From Maridesulfovibrio sp. (GTDB lineage: Bacteria; Desulfobacterota; Desulfovibrionia; Desulfovibrionales; Desulfovibrionaceae), in NCBI RefSeq assembly GCF_963677005.1, contig NZ_OY781616.1, positions 3,768,501 through 3,832,500 of the forward strand: 64,000 bases of DNA, given 5' to 3'. Both the position numbers and the translations under genes were made by a program. The stretch's first letter is position 1. Every line of letters begins with the position of its first letter. Under the pieces are notes generated by a model that had not been told where the DNA came from, made no database searches, and saw only the letters and a program-made list of their open reading frames with translations. This document shows, one piece after another, positions 42,394-51,713 of the stretch.

Positions 42394-44934
42394 CTAGATT
42401 TCATTCAGCATGGTACGGCTGATGATTTCGTCCTGAACGTCCTTGCAGAGTTCCACGAAGAACGCGGAGTAACCGGCCACGCGCACAACGAGGTCGCGGT
42501 ACTTGTCGGGGTTCTTCTGGGCATCAAGCAGGGTTTCGTTATCAAGGTAGTTGAACTGCATTTCACCGTTACCCAGAGCGTTTGCGGTGCGCAGCAGGGT
42601 GATGATGCCGTTTTCCCCTTCGGGGGTATCAAGCAGTCCGGCCATGATCTTGAAGTTGTGGACCATGCCGATGTTCATGTTGTCGTTGGCCATTTTGGAA
42701 ACGGACTTGATAATGGCGGTGGGGCCTTTGTAGTCCGCACCCTGAGTCGGGCTGATGCCGTCGGAAAGGGGCATCCAGGCATCACGGCCGTTGGCGGAAG
42801 CTCCGAGAAGCTGTCCGAACGGGGTGTTGTTCGAAATGGACAGGGTTCCGTGGCTGAGAACGGAGTACAGGGTTCTGTACTTGCGGTGCTCGGTTTCGGT
42901 GAAGTGGATGAGATCGGCCGCGATCATGTCGGCATAGTCGTCATCGTTGCCGTACTTGGGTGCTGCGAGGCAGTCGGCCTTGATCTGGTCGTAACCCTTG
43001 AACTCGGCAACGAGGGCTTCGTTGAGCTGGGCAAGGGTATATTTTTTGTCATCGTAAACCAGCTTTTTAATGGCGGCCATGGAGTCGGCGTATGTGGCGA
43101 GGCCGGACCAGACAACACCGGGTCCGAAGTTGTACATGGCGCCGCCTGCGGAAACGTCACGGCCGGACTCCATGGTGCCTTCGTACATAAGGGACATGAG
43201 GGGTTTAGGAGCATGCTCCCTATGAACGCGCTGGGAAATTACGGTGGCAACGCTGGTCCACTTGGTGATGTACTTGATCTGTTCCTTAACGGCAGCTTCG
43301 AATTTTTCGTAGGTGTCGTATGCTTCAAGCGGTCCCATATCCGGGCAGACCTGCTTGCCGTACCAGAGCGGTACACCGTGGTTGAGCACCAGTTCGATGC
43401 AGATGGGCCACTGGGTGTAGCCGGTGGAAGTCCACTGGTAGAGACGGCCGGACTTCTGGGGTTCAACACAACCCATGAGGCAGTAGTCACGGGAATCTTC
43501 AATGGATACGCCCTTTGCGAGCATCATTTTGATGTGTGCATCGTCAAAGTGTACGGCCGGAAAACCCATGCCGGAGCGGATGACGTCAACGATCTTTTTC
43601 AGATATTTCTGGGGAGACTTGGTATGAACGCGGGTTGCCAGAGAAGGCTGGTAGATACGAACGTGACGGACCGCATCCATGAGCAGGTAGGTCAGATCGT
43701 TGGTGGCGTCGTAACCTTCACGGGTAACACCGCCCACGCACATGTTAACAAAAGGCTGGTAACCGGCGAAGAATTTGGAAGCTTCCGCACTGGTAAGCCA
43801 CATCATTTCGGACATCTTGATGAGCATGCAGCCGGCAAGGTCGAATGCTTCGTACTCGGTCATACGGCCGGCTTCGAGATCCGCCTTGAAGAGAGGATAC
43901 ATGTACTGGTCAACACGGCCGATGGACATGCCGGTCTGGTTTTCTTCAACAACCAGCAGGGACTCAACGGTCCAGACTGCCTGGATTGCTTCCCAGAAAG
44001 TTTCGGGCTTGTGTGCGGGAACACGGGCGTTGACTTCGGAAATCCTGAGCAGTTCGGCCTTGCGTTTGGGATCGGTTTCCCTGGCGGCCAGTTCGGCTGC
44101 GTAATCGGAGATGCGTTTGGCGTAGATCATTACACCTTCGGCAGTATCGATTACGGATTTGTAGAAGTATATTTTATCGAAATCATCGGGATTGGCGTAA
44201 TCAAGATGGGCGAGGTGATCCTTGGCTTCGGCAACGATGTCGAGCATGCCTTTTTTCATCAGGATGACGTCATAGCCGGGGTTGGAGTCGCCGCCGCCGT
44301 TCACTGCATGGTAGGAGCAGTCGGAAACATAGGATTCTCCGGAGAGTTCCCAGAGTCCTGCTTCGCGGTACTGGCCTTCGCAGTATTCATCAAGGGATTT
44401 GTTTTCCCAGAAGGGGAAAAGCTCTTCCTTCATGTATTTTTTGTCTTCTTCGGAAATATGGAAGGGGTCCTGCGGGCGGGTGCCGATGGTTTCCAGTTCG
44501 TCACGCATCCAGCGCCAGGCTATTTCAGGGGAGAAGGAACCGGTACGGGGGGCGCCGGTGGGGGCTCCTACGATAAGTTCATGATCCTGAATAACCAGAG
44601 GTGCGGTTTCGCAACTGCGGCGAAAGCTTTTACCGCGCAGAAGGGCGGCGGGAAGGCCCGGATTTTCTTTTGCAATCTCGGTCATTACGCGTGCACTGTG
44701 CACACTGACGGAGGGAACCTGCTTGAGAAAATTCTCTTTCAGTTTCACGTGACGTTCGGTCGGTCCGTCAGGGATTCCGCCGGTCTTGGTGCAGACCGCT
44801 GCGGGCTGTTCTGCTTCGGTCTTGAAAACCTCTGCGGAAACGCCTTCGAAAATCTTCTTCAGCGAGGCACGTTCCTCAGCGGTAAGGTTTTTTGTAGCTT
44901 CTGCAAGCTTGTTGGAAAAACTTTGAAGATCCAC
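42394..44934 (-). CDS. cutC: Choline trimethylamine-lyase (glycyl radical enzyme)
   Basis: The protein has 846 residues from a GTG at 44934, which follows GGAGGAAATACA. The radical glycine is Gly821 in RVAGYS and the thiyl residue Cys489 with Glu491 in CLMGCVEPQ, the same numbers as in the D. alaskensis enzyme. This also supports the start. The reaction is choline to trimethylamine and acetaldehyde. Cys-Val-Glu-Pro separates choline lyases from diol dehydratases in this superfamily. The N-terminal 35 residues form a helix ([21 protein letters not shown]) that may target it to the shell interior. It lies just before cutD. Confidence 0.98.
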   Translation of the reverse strand: MDLQSFSNKLAEATKNLTAEERASLKKIFEGVSAEVFKTEAEQPAAVCTKTGGIPDGPTERHVKLKENFLKQVPSVSVHSARVMTEIAKENPGLPAALLRGKSFRRSCETAPLVIQDHELIVGAPTGAPRTGSFSPEIAWRWMRDELETIGTRPQDPFHISEEDKKYMKEELFPFWENKSLDEYCEGQYREAGLWELSGESYVSDCSYHAVNGGGDSNPGYDVILMKKGMLDIVAEAKDHLAHLDYANPDDFDKIYFYKSVIDTAEGVMIYAKRISDYAAELAARETDPKRKAELLRISEVNARVPAHKPETFWEAIQAVWTVESLLVVEENQTGMSIGRVDQYMYPLFKADLEAGRMTEYEAFDLAGCMLIKMSEMMWLTSAEASKFFAGYQPFVNMCVGGVTREGYDATNDLTYLLMDAVRHVRIYQPSLATRVHTKSPQKYLKKIVDVIRSGMGFPAVHFDDAHIKMMLAKGVSIEDSRDYCLMGCVEPQKSGRLYQWTSTGYTQWPICIELVLNHGVPLWYGKQVCPDMGPLEAYDTYEKFEAAVKEQIKYITKWTSVATVISQRVHREHAPKPLMSLMYEGTMESGRDVSAGGAMYNFGPGVVWSGLATYADSMAAIKKLVYDDKKYTLAQLNEALVAEFKGYDQIKADCLAAPKYGNDDDYADMIAADLIHFTETEHRKYRTLYSVLSHGTLSISNNTPFGQLLGASANGRDAWMPLSDGISPTQGADYKGPTAIIKSVSKMANDNMNIGMVHNFKIMAGLLDTPEGENGIITLLRTANALGNGEMQFNYLDNETLLDAQKNPDKYRDLVVRVAGYSAFFVELCKDVQDEIISRTMLNEI

Positions 44935-44965
44935 TGTATTTCCTCCGTTTATGGGATTTGATTCT

Positions 44966-46453
44966 TTAGCGATCCGCAGGATCATCTATGGCTTCAATGG
45001 CTTTTTGCAGAATTTGTTGAATTATCTGCACCATATTTGAATCGTTTACTTTTGTTTTCGGCTGCTTCCCTGTACCTGCGCTTTCCGCCGCCACTGCGTC
45101 CATGCAGCGGACCCCGTGGCCGACCTTCCTGACGTAGATCAGGTTCATGGGCGAGACGTTGTCGGAGGTGATTCCGAAACCGGCAGAGGAGCTGCCGAGG
45201 GTCATGGAAGGAAAGAGATTGGTGGTGGCACCCATGCCGCCGAATGCCGCCGGGGTGTTTACCAGCAGCCGTCCCACCGGTTTTTTCATGGCGAACTGAA
45301 GGATTACATCCTCATCCGCGGAATGAATGACCAGTGTATGGGCGCTCCTTTCGTGAAGCAGAAGCTCGATGCACTTTTCGCAGGCGTGCATCCAGTCGTC
45401 CTCCACATAAAGGGCCAGTACAGGGGAAAGAAATTCTCTGTAATAGGGATCGGTGTCGGAAACGTATTCGCGTTCCGCCACCAGCACGGTCGTGTTTTCC
45501 GGCACGTTGAAACCGGCTCTGCGGGCCAGAACCTGCGCCGATTGACCGGCCATGCCTTTTCTGCGTTGTCCGTCCGGTGCGAAGAACAGTCCGGCCAGCG
45601 ATTCGGCTTCACCTTCGGACATGAAGTAGGCTCCGCAGGAAGTCAGTGCACAGCGGACATCCCCTGCAACGCAGGAGTCGACAACGATGGATTGCTCCGC
45701 GGACGGAGCAATCCCGTTATCAAAAGTCTTGCTGGCAATGATGTCTTTGACAGCCTGCCCAATGTCGGCAGTGCGTTCGATGAATGCCGGACCGTTTCCG
45801 GTCCCCCCGTAGATGACCGGTTTGCCGGTCTTCTGGGCCGCTTTGATCATGCCGGGCACTCCGGTGATCATTACCAGAGAAACATTCCTGTGGTTCATAA
45901 GTTCACAGGTTCCGCTCTTGGTGACGGTCTCCAGATAGGAAAGGCTTCCTTCGGGAAGGCCGCACGAATTCCCGGCGCTGATCATTATGTCCAGAACCCG
46001 GCCAATGCTTTTGGCTGCACCGGGGTGAGGGGAAAAAATAACACCGTTTCCAGACTTTATCGCAATCAGGGTATTGTAAACCGTTGTTGAAACCGGGCTT
46101 GTCACCGGGCACAGGGAAGCAATGAGTCCAACGGGAACGCCTATGTCGGTAATCTTTTTCTGCGGGTCCTCGTTTATGATACCGACGCAGCGCATGCCGC
46201 GCAGTTCATTGCGGACCTGATTACAGACAAAACGGTTCTTGACCAGCTTGTCCTGCCATTTGCCGCCGTCTGTCTCTTCATGAGACATACGGGCCAGCTC
46301 CTCGGCATGCTCTTCAACAGCTTCCGCAATATGCTCGACAATTTCATCAAGCTTTTCCTGCGTGAAGGTTGCCAGCTTTTTCTGGGCCTCAAACCCGTTT
46401 TCCGCCAGAATTCTGGCCTGCTGGATAGAGAGCAGATCGTTGTCGACAATCAT
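44966..46453 (-). CDS. Aldehyde dehydrogenase paralogue without the catalytic cysteine
   Basis: This 495-residue protein is clearly related to the aldehyde dehydrogenase at 39277. Where that one has [13 protein letters not shown], this one has [13 protein letters not shown], so the catalytic Cys is replaced by Pro250. Most of the rest of the fold is kept, including [11 protein letters not shown] and the [15 protein letters not shown] segment. The C-terminus, [19 protein letters not shown], looks like an encapsulation helix. It is probably inactive as a dehydrogenase and may act as a structural or targeting partner. The gene lies just upstream of cutC. Confidence 0.9.
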   Translation of the reverse strand: MIVDNDLLSIQQARILAENGFEAQKKLATFTQEKLDEIVEHIAEAVEEHAEELARMSHEETDGGKWQDKLVKNRFVCNQVRNELRGMRCVGIINEDPQKKITDIGVPVGLIASLCPVTSPVSTTVYNTLIAIKSGNGVIFSPHPGAAKSIGRVLDIMISAGNSCGLPEGSLSYLETVTKSGTCELMNHRNVSLVMITGVPGMIKAAQKTGKPVIYGGTGNGPAFIERTADIGQAVKDIIASKTFDNGIAPSAEQSIVVDSCVAGDVRCALTSCGAYFMSEGEAESLAGLFFAPDGQRRKGMAGQSAQVLARRAGFNVPENTTVLVAEREYVSDTDPYYREFLSPVLALYVEDDWMHACEKCIELLLHERSAHTLVIHSADEDVILQFAMKKPVGRLLVNTPAAFGGMGATTNLFPSMTLGSSSAGFGITSDNVSPMNLIYVRKVGHGVRCMDAVAAESAGTGKQPKTKVNDSNMVQIIQQILQKAIEAIDDPADR

Positions 46454-46517
46454 TGCTTACCCCTTTATCTGTGACTGAAACGTGTATCCGTTACCCGGTA
46501 GTCCGCCTGAATCCCGG

Positions 46518-47135
46518 TTAGGGAAGCAGGTTGTCGATTGCGTAGACCTTGGTGATCTGCGCAAGGTCGCGGTGGGGGGTGGGAATGACCAGTGAGGCGT
46601 AGACCTCGGTTCCCATGTTTTCCACGGCCTTGACGCCCGCTTCGACAGCGGCCTGGCAGGCTGCGACATCGCCCTGAACCAGTACGGAAATATACCCGGA
46701 GGCAACGTTCTCGTAACCGATCAGTTCAACATCCGCCGCTTTCATCATGGCATCTGCAGCTTCGAGCACAAAAACAATGCCGAATGTCTCAATCAGGCCC
46801 ATTGCCCTGGGTCTCGGGCCGGTTGCATCTGTATCGTCCGTGGTCTCCACACCGTGGACGGATACGATGTCGCCGACGCCGCGAATGGGGCGGGGCATAA
46901 CGTTCTGAGCGGTAAGCTTTCCGATTTCACTTGCGGTTGCAGCGCCCGCATCTACGGAAGCCTTGACTGCAGCTACATCGCCCTTGACCATGACGGCCAC
47001 TAGGGTAGATCCGATATTCTCGTAACCCACGAGTTTCACGTCTGCTGTCTTGAGCATCTGGTCCGTGCCACCGATGGCCGGAACCATTCCTAGAGTTTCG
47101 ATAAGCCCGAGAGCTTCTTCGCCTTGGTACCTCAT
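46518..47135 (-). CDS. Tandem-BMC shell protein (BMC-T), first gene of the cluster
   Basis: This 205-residue protein has two BMC domains (about 5-90 and 110-195): EALGLIETLGMVPAIGGTDQMLKTADV and RAMGLIETFGIVFVLEAADAMMKAADV. The two halves are more alike than in the other two tandem proteins. A short acidic linker (TTDDTDATG) joins them. It is the first gene after the long promoter gap, with GGAGA before the ATG at 47135. Confidence 0.91.
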   Translation of the reverse strand: MRYQGEEALGLIETLGMVPAIGGTDQMLKTADVKLVGYENIGSTLVAVMVKGDVAAVKASVDAGAATASEIGKLTAQNVMPRPIRGVGDIVSVHGVETTDDTDATGPRPRAMGLIETFGIVFVLEAADAMMKAADVELIGYENVASGYISVLVQGDVAACQAAVEAGVKAVENMGTEVYASLVIPTPHRDLAQITKVYAIDNLLP

Positions 47136-47235
47136 GTAGTCTCCATTGAGCTGGTATGTCGGTTCAAAACCACGACTTATGACTTTTGACGGATGTTTGT
47201 CTTAAGAATCCACCTTTTCCACATCCGAGCCTCAG

Positions 47236-47265
47236 CCTAACCCCTGACCTAAGGGGGAAGGTCAA
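47236..47265 (-). promoter_or_regulatory. Candidate regulatory dyad upstream of the microcompartment operon
   Basis: On the minus strand TTGACC is followed directly by TTCCCCCTTAGGTC, repeating the first 12 bases of the dyad at 47720. The inner repeat GACCT-N8-AGGTC is perfect. The downstream hexamer at a 19-base distance is TTAGGC, a poor -10. It may be an operator shared with the permease gene, or a member of an extragenic repeat family. Confidence 0.45.
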
Positions 47266-47719
47266 CAGGTGGTTCACAAATTTAGCATCTTTTTGTCTTA
47301 ACCAGCTAAAAGAACAGTGTATTTTAGGATTACATTTTCGTACAAAACCAAATGGTAGTGATTTTTAGAATCAATTTAGCTATGAGCAGTCACATCTTCC
47401 TGTGCGGGCTATTTCGCTCACTGAAAAAGAACTGAACCGGAATTCAGGATTTTTATACGAAAGCCGATAAAGGTTTGAATCTATACCGTCAGAGGTTTCG
47501 TTGGACTACTGATCGACCAAACCAGTTTTTAAAGAAAGGAAGTCTTTGGAAGCTGCATATCCGCCCCTGAAATTATGAGAGGGGAATAAACTGCGATTTT
47601 TTTTCGTCTTTTAGTCGCAGTTTTGTCTAAACGGTTGATATACAATAATATATTTTTGCTTTATCTCTTTTTTTGCATGCACTATGAAAGTCAATTCAAA
47701 GTATGTCCGGGAATTCACA
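47266..47719. other. Intergenic stretch between the two candidate promoters
   Basis: This AT-rich region has no gene I can support. It holds one inverted repeat, AAACTGCGA (47588-47596) and TCGCAGTTT (47615-47623), with a T-rich loop and a T-rich 3' flank on plus. This could be a transcription terminator or part of a leader. No tRNA or riboswitch was recognised. Confidence 0.45.
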
Positions 47720-47750
47720 TTGACCTTCCCCTTAAGGGAAAGGATATAAA
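47720..47750 (+). promoter_or_regulatory. MerR-type promoter with 19-bp spacer upstream of the permease gene
   Basis: TTGACC (47720-47725) and TATAAA (47745-47750) are 19 bases apart. The spacer region contains the near-perfect dyad CCTTCCCCTTAAGGGAAAGG (47724-47743). An overlong spacer with a central dyad is the signature of promoters controlled by MerR-family activators such as CueR. A MerR-type regulator gene lies 1.6 kb downstream, so it is the obvious candidate. The permease ATG is 137 bases further on. Confidence 0.7.
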
Positions 47751-47763
47751 TTTAAAAAATAGG

Positions 47764-47783
47764 ACCTTCCTGTAAGGGGAAGG
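47764..47783 (+). repeat. Second copy of the CCTTCC...GGAAGG dyad
   Basis: CCTTCC-TGTAAGG-GGAAGG lies 40 bases downstream of the MerR-type promoter dyad, in the presumed leader of the permease mRNA. The arms are perfect. It may be an extra binding site or part of a repeat family. Confidence 0.55.
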
Positions 47784-47886
47784 ATGATTTCCCTGTTATG
47801 CCGAAATATATTTATGTGTTTTTATCAAGATGCAGGGATTATGGGTGTGACTTTCGGATTAACTTTTAATGTGTAAGGAGACGAGC

Positions 47887-48972
47887 ATGGGGGAAGCTAC
47901 TGTTGCAATCAACCCTGCAGCCGTCGCTGCAAAAACGAAGCTGGCCAGCAGCTTCCGCAGACAGGGCATAATCATCGCTCTGCTTTCTGGATTGTTGTAC
48001 GGTTTCTATACTGCATTCATGACTCTGGGAATGTCCAAGGGCATCTGGGTCCAGTGGTATGGTGAAAATTCCGGTTTGTCCGCTTTCGCGGTCATGTATC
48101 TTCTGAGCGCCATCGGTGCTGCAACAACCGATACATGCAGTGCTGTATGGGCTGTCGGCTTTGCCGGACTTCGCGGACGTTTCACTGATTTTCTGCGCTG
48201 CATCAAAACCAAACCCGGCCTGGTTATGGTTGCCGCCGCAGTCATCGGCGGACCGCTGGCAAGTACTGCCTACGTAGTAGGGCTGCAGCTTGCCGGTTCA
48301 CTGGTTGTGCCCATTGCCGCACTTTGTCCGGCCATCGGCGCGATACTCGGCCGTTTCCTCTTCAAACAGGAGCTTAACGGGCGTATGCTGCTCGGTATCG
48401 CCATCTGCTTCGGCGCAAGTTTCATGATCGGTTCCACCAGCCTTGGTGATGCCGGCGGGCCCAACATGATGCTCGGCCTGTTCTTCGGTTTTCTCGCTGC
48501 TCTGTGCTGGGGAATCGAAGGTTGTGTATGCGGTTACGGTACTTCCATGATCGATCCTGAAATAGGTATCACCATCCGTCAGGTTACTTCCGGACTTTCC
48601 AACCTCTTCATTCTGGTGCCCCTGTTCGGTTTCATTGCCCATGTGGACAGCTTCTCCATGGTCGCCCAGTCCTTTACCGACGGTGAAGCCATGATCTGGT
48701 TTGTTCTTGCCGGTCTCTCCGCTTACCTTACCTTCATGTACTGGTATAAAGGAAACGCAATGTGCGGCGCCGCTCTGGGCATGTCCTGCAACGGAACCTT
48801 CTCCTTCTGGGGACCTTTCTGCTGCTGGATAATTCTCGGTGTGGCCATGGGCATGGAAGGCTGGGATATGCCTCCTGTTGCCTGGGCTGCTGCGGTAATC
48901 ATGGTTATCGGTATCTTCATCATTTCCATGAACCCCATGGACCTGTTCAAGAAAAATGAGGAGACAGCATAA
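47887..48972 (+). CDS. DMT-superfamily (EamA-like) permease, probable substrate uptake
   Basis: This 361-residue protein has about ten membrane helices in two related halves, as in the drug/metabolite transporter superfamily. Helices include IIALLSGLLYGFYTAFMTLG and MVAAAVIGGPLASTAYVVGLQLA. It starts at 47887, 6 bases after AAGGAG. Its link to the choline microcompartment locus, across a shared regulatory gap, suggests choline import or export of a product. The substrate cannot be read from sequence. It is not a BCCT or ABC choline transporter. Confidence 0.85.
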   Translation: MGEATVAINPAAVAAKTKLASSFRRQGIIIALLSGLLYGFYTAFMTLGMSKGIWVQWYGENSGLSAFAVMYLLSAIGAATTDTCSAVWAVGFAGLRGRFTDFLRCIKTKPGLVMVAAAVIGGPLASTAYVVGLQLAGSLVVPIAALCPAIGAILGRFLFKQELNGRMLLGIAICFGASFMIGSTSLGDAGGPNMMLGLFFGFLAALCWGIEGCVCGYGTSMIDPEIGITIRQVTSGLSNLFILVPLFGFIAHVDSFSMVAQSFTDGEAMIWFVLAGLSAYLTFMYWYKGNAMCGAALGMSCNGTFSFWGPFCCWIILGVAMGMEGWDMPPVAWAAAVIMVIGIFIISMNPMDLFKKNEETA

Positions 48973-49238
48973 TGATTCCCCTTAACTACGCCATTCTCAA
49001 ATACGTCACCAAAGTTGAAGAAGCCTGTGCCGACTGCGTTATGGATGCCCTCAGAGATCAGTACGGTCATTTCAAGGCATTCAAAAAGCCTGCGGTAATC
49101 AATGCGCTTATGACAGCGGAAGCAAACGGTCTGATAGAAGAATCCCGTTTCGATCTCGATTCCAATCAGGACCTGCGAGTCTACTACCGGGCTCACGAAG
49201 AAGGTGCCGCGACTATTAATAAGTATATTAAAGATTAA
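48972..49238 (+). CDS. Small protein translationally coupled to the permease
   Basis: This 88-residue soluble protein, MIPLNYAILKYVTKVEEACADCVM onward, starts in the stop codon of the permease gene (TAATG). It has a helix-rich pattern with FKKPAVINALMTAEANGLIEES, which looks like a winged-helix core and could be a small regulator. I do not recognise a family. Two Cys lie close together (ACADC). It is followed by a terminator. Confidence 0.7.
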   Translation: MIPLNYAILKYVTKVEEACADCVMDALRDQYGHFKAFKKPAVINALMTAEANGLIEESRFDLDSNQDLRVYYRAHEEGAATINKYIKD

Positions 49239-49261
49239 ACTTCATCACCTCACCGATATAA

Positions 49262-49297
49262 GGGGAGCGGCCTCTGGAAAGAGGCTCTCCCCGCTTT
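49262..49297 (+). terminator. Intrinsic terminator after the permease operon
   Basis: GGGGAG and CTCCCC pair, with an inner GCCTCT/AGAGGC pairing, and a CGCTTTTTC run follows. It lies about 23 bases after the stop codon of the small protein. Confidence 0.8.
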
Positions 49298-49387
49298 TTC
49301 GTTCAGAGGAACCCATTTCAATATACGTTAATATTCTGTTGAATAATAATCGGAAATGCCGGACCATAAAAACTGGAGGAGAGAACT

Positions 49388-50239
49388 GTGAAGTACAAGG
49401 AACGCTATTTTATCGGAGAGATGAGCAAACTCTGCAACATATCCAAAAAAGCACTCCGTTACTACGACCAGATTAATCTCATCCCTTCGCAAAGGCACGA
49501 TTACAACAACTACCGATATTACACCCGGGAGTCTCTGCTGGCTGTTCCGGTTATCAAATATTACAAGCAGATGGGATTTACCCTTGAGGAAATGAAGGAA
49601 TTCATTGAGGGCAATTCCCAGCATGTCTTCAAATCCATCCAGCGGTCATTCAGAGCAAAGATCAGAGCCCTTGAGGAAGAGCAGGAAAAAATCCGCCGTA
49701 TGCATGTATCGGTCAAGGACTGGTCCGAGCTGGTCCGTGAGGCGGAAATGGTCATCGACAACAGCATCAGTGAAGTCTCGGTAAAATACATCGAAAGCGA
49801 AGACCTGCTTTTTCAGGACCAGAAGTTCGAGAACGATCTCCAGTGGTCGATCATCAATCTTGAATTCACCCAGCATGTGGAAGAGGTGAACAACGAAATC
49901 ACCGGACCGGTCATCATCAATTTTTCCTCCCGTAAAGACCGCATCGAGGGTGTGGATCAAAAAATAAAAATGCTGCAGAAAACAATTGTTCCCTGCAGCG
50001 ATGATTTTTCATATCAGTTTGGCGGAGAGATGATGCTCTCCTGCTACCACACCGGAGCCCACGAGGATATCCACAAAACCTACATGAAGATGGAACGCTG
50101 GGCCGCAAACAGCAGTTACGTTCTGGGACAGGATTCCTTTGAAAGGTATGTAACCGACTACTGGACCACCAACAACAGCGCCAAGTTCGTCACCGAAGTG
50201 CTGATCAAAGTCTCCAGAAGGGGTGATCCGGAAAGCTGA
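49388..50239 (+). CDS. MerR-family regulator with an effector domain
   Basis: This 283-residue protein has an N-terminal MerR helix-turn-helix (YFIGEMSKLCNISKKALRYYDQINLIPS, then NNYRYYTRESLLAVPVIKYYKQMGFTLEEMKEFI), a coiled coil (about 80-110), and a C-terminal part of about 160 residues that could be a GyrI-like binding domain, as in BmrR. It starts with GTG after GGAGGAGA. It sits next to the permease and microcompartment genes and is the likely activator at the dyads with 19-bp spacing. Confidence 0.88.
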   Translation: MKYKERYFIGEMSKLCNISKKALRYYDQINLIPSQRHDYNNYRYYTRESLLAVPVIKYYKQMGFTLEEMKEFIEGNSQHVFKSIQRSFRAKIRALEEEQEKIRRMHVSVKDWSELVREAEMVIDNSISEVSVKYIESEDLLFQDQKFENDLQWSIINLEFTQHVEEVNNEITGPVIINFSSRKDRIEGVDQKIKMLQKTIVPCSDDFSYQFGGEMMLSCYHTGAHEDIHKTYMKMERWAANSSYVLGQDSFERYVTDYWTTNNSAKFVTEVLIKVSRRGDPES

Positions 50240-50360
50240 TCGCCTACATCGGGCTGAACCGTGTGCGGCTTTTTTATCCTATTGGTGCCGGTCCCGTCCT
50301 GTCTCTGTACAGCGGCGTAGTTATCGGTAACTTTGTTTTTTGCAGAAAAAAATCGCAATC

Positions 50361-51107
50361 CTACTCCACAACGAGAAGTGTTTTTTTGGAAAACTTCTGA
50401 ATTACAGGCGTACCCTTGGCCTGCCGCACAGCCCTCAGCGTTGCCGCGGAATCCATGGGCACGGTCCCGGCGAGCAGGCAGACATTCCCCTGAAACGGCT
50501 CTTTCAGCAATGGAGTGGAAGGGCCCATAAGCGCCACGCGCACATCTTTGCCCATGTGGTCGAGCAGATCATCCAGCGTGTTGTTGATGATACTGGTGGA
50601 GGTCACTATGGCTACCTGAGCCCAGGAGCCCAGTTTTTCCCGGAACTGCAGTTCATCCCCCAATCCTTTTCCCCTGTCGACGACCTCAACCAGAGCCCCT
50701 CTTTCCTCAAGGCGTGCAACAATGGGTGCAAAGTGTCCCACCATGGCGATTCTGGTCCCCTCGACTATGCCCAACGTATCGAACATAACCGAGTTGTCCC
50801 TATCCTCCGGCAGATTCCGGGCCTGGGCATGATTCAAGGCGTTGACCAGTGCCAGGCCGATGGTCCGGTGCAGGTCCTTGTTCGATAGAAGCAGTTCCAG
50901 TACTTCCGATGCCGGCCTGCCTTCATAATCTTCTTTGGGAGAAAGCACCGAACATCCGCCCTTGTTTGATTCGGGAGTAAAGGCAATCCCGATTCCGCCA
51001 TCGCTGGTGCACACGGCAGTGTATCCCAAACCGATGGTCAGATTTTCCAAAATTTTACCTTCAGCCTTAGGCTGCATGCTTTCCATCAGCTGTTTGCAAA
51101 TACTCAT
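50361..51107 (-). CDS. DUF364/DUF4213-like protein
   Basis: This 248-residue protein has GLGYTAVCTSDGGIGIAFTP near the N-terminus and a C-terminal Rossmann-like part (RIAMVGHFAPIVARLEERGALVEVVDRG, AIVTSTSIINNTLDDLLDHM, VALMGPSTPL). This layout fits the DUF4213 plus DUF364 proteins, which are suspected to act in metal chelation or cofactor handling. I chose the ATG at 51107 with GAGGTAAATATT upstream. It converges with the MerR gene, and its relation to the choline locus is not clear. Confidence 0.8.
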   Translation of the reverse strand: MSICKQLMESMQPKAEGKILENLTIGLGYTAVCTSDGGIGIAFTPESNKGGCSVLSPKEDYEGRPASEVLELLLSNKDLHRTIGLALVNALNHAQARNLPEDRDNSVMFDTLGIVEGTRIAMVGHFAPIVARLEERGALVEVVDRGKGLGDELQFREKLGSWAQVAIVTSTSIINNTLDDLLDHMGKDVRVALMGPSTPLLKEPFQGNVCLLAGTVPMDSAATLRAVRQAKGTPVIQKFSKKTLLVVE

Positions 51108-51247
51108 AATATTTACCTCACCATTCTCCGTTTGAACGTGCAATGTCTTTTAATAGGCTGAAATGCCGTCATTGATGTCAGCAATCTCAACATGTCTTTT
51201 CCCAAAAATGAAGCAAAAGAAATTTTTCGTGCTTTGGTTGGTGGGTA

Positions 51248-51469
51248 CTATCGTCTTTTTCGTCCTCGGTTCTTACCTCGTCCGCAAGAACCTCCGTTTA
51301 CACTTGGAAACGGATTACGCACCGATCGGCCTGTAGCCATGGTGAACAGGTACAGGAAAAACGTCACGGGCCAGGCAAGGCCTGCAACAATGCTCTCGCC
51401 CAGGGGCATGGAACGGCTGTTTATGCAATAAATACAAACAACGACTGCGACAATCAGATAAAAAAACAT
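51248..51469 (-). CDS. Small membrane protein, hypothetical
   Basis: This 73-residue frame has two hydrophobic segments (FFYLIVAVVVCIYCI and IVAGLAWPVTFFLYLFTMATG) and an Arg-rich end (GRGKNRGRKRR). A GGAG lies 8 bases before the ATG. There is no recognised family. The stretch 51470-51713 to the right holds nothing I can support. Confidence 0.45.
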   Translation of the reverse strand: MFFYLIVAVVVCIYCINSRSMPLGESIVAGLAWPVTFFLYLFTMATGRSVRNPFPSVNGGSCGRGKNRGRKRR

Positions 51470-51713
51470 TTGTTGCTCCGTTTAGCGTACATACGCTGTA
51501 TACGACCCTCCGGGACTTCCGCCGCATAAAGCCTACGCCCTAAAATGCTTCGCGACAATGAATACCTGAGTAGAGTGGGCGGGCGAAAATTGGATTTACC
51601 GTTGTGCGACAATTGGAAATTTTATCAATCGGGTTTGCGCCCCATTGTTTAGTCTCGGCCTGCCATGTCCATAAAAGTAGCCGCAAAATCAAAAAAATAC
51701 CGCAAGCATCATA

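Noticed and set aside
42394..44934. Glycyl radical enzyme as a diol dehydratase or pyruvate formate-lyase
   Set aside because: The GCVEP active site, Gly821 and Cys489 positions, and the linked shell and CutD genes fit choline TMA-lyase and not the other classes.
42658..44961. Long plus-strand open frame of 767 codons opposite cutC
   Set aside because: It is the antisense shadow of cutC, caused by codon bias. It has no family similarity or ribosome site, while cutC has all its catalytic residues.
47588..47623. Riboswitch in the gap upstream of the permease gene
   Set aside because: Only one simple hairpin with a T-rich loop is visible, and no conserved riboswitch core was recognised.
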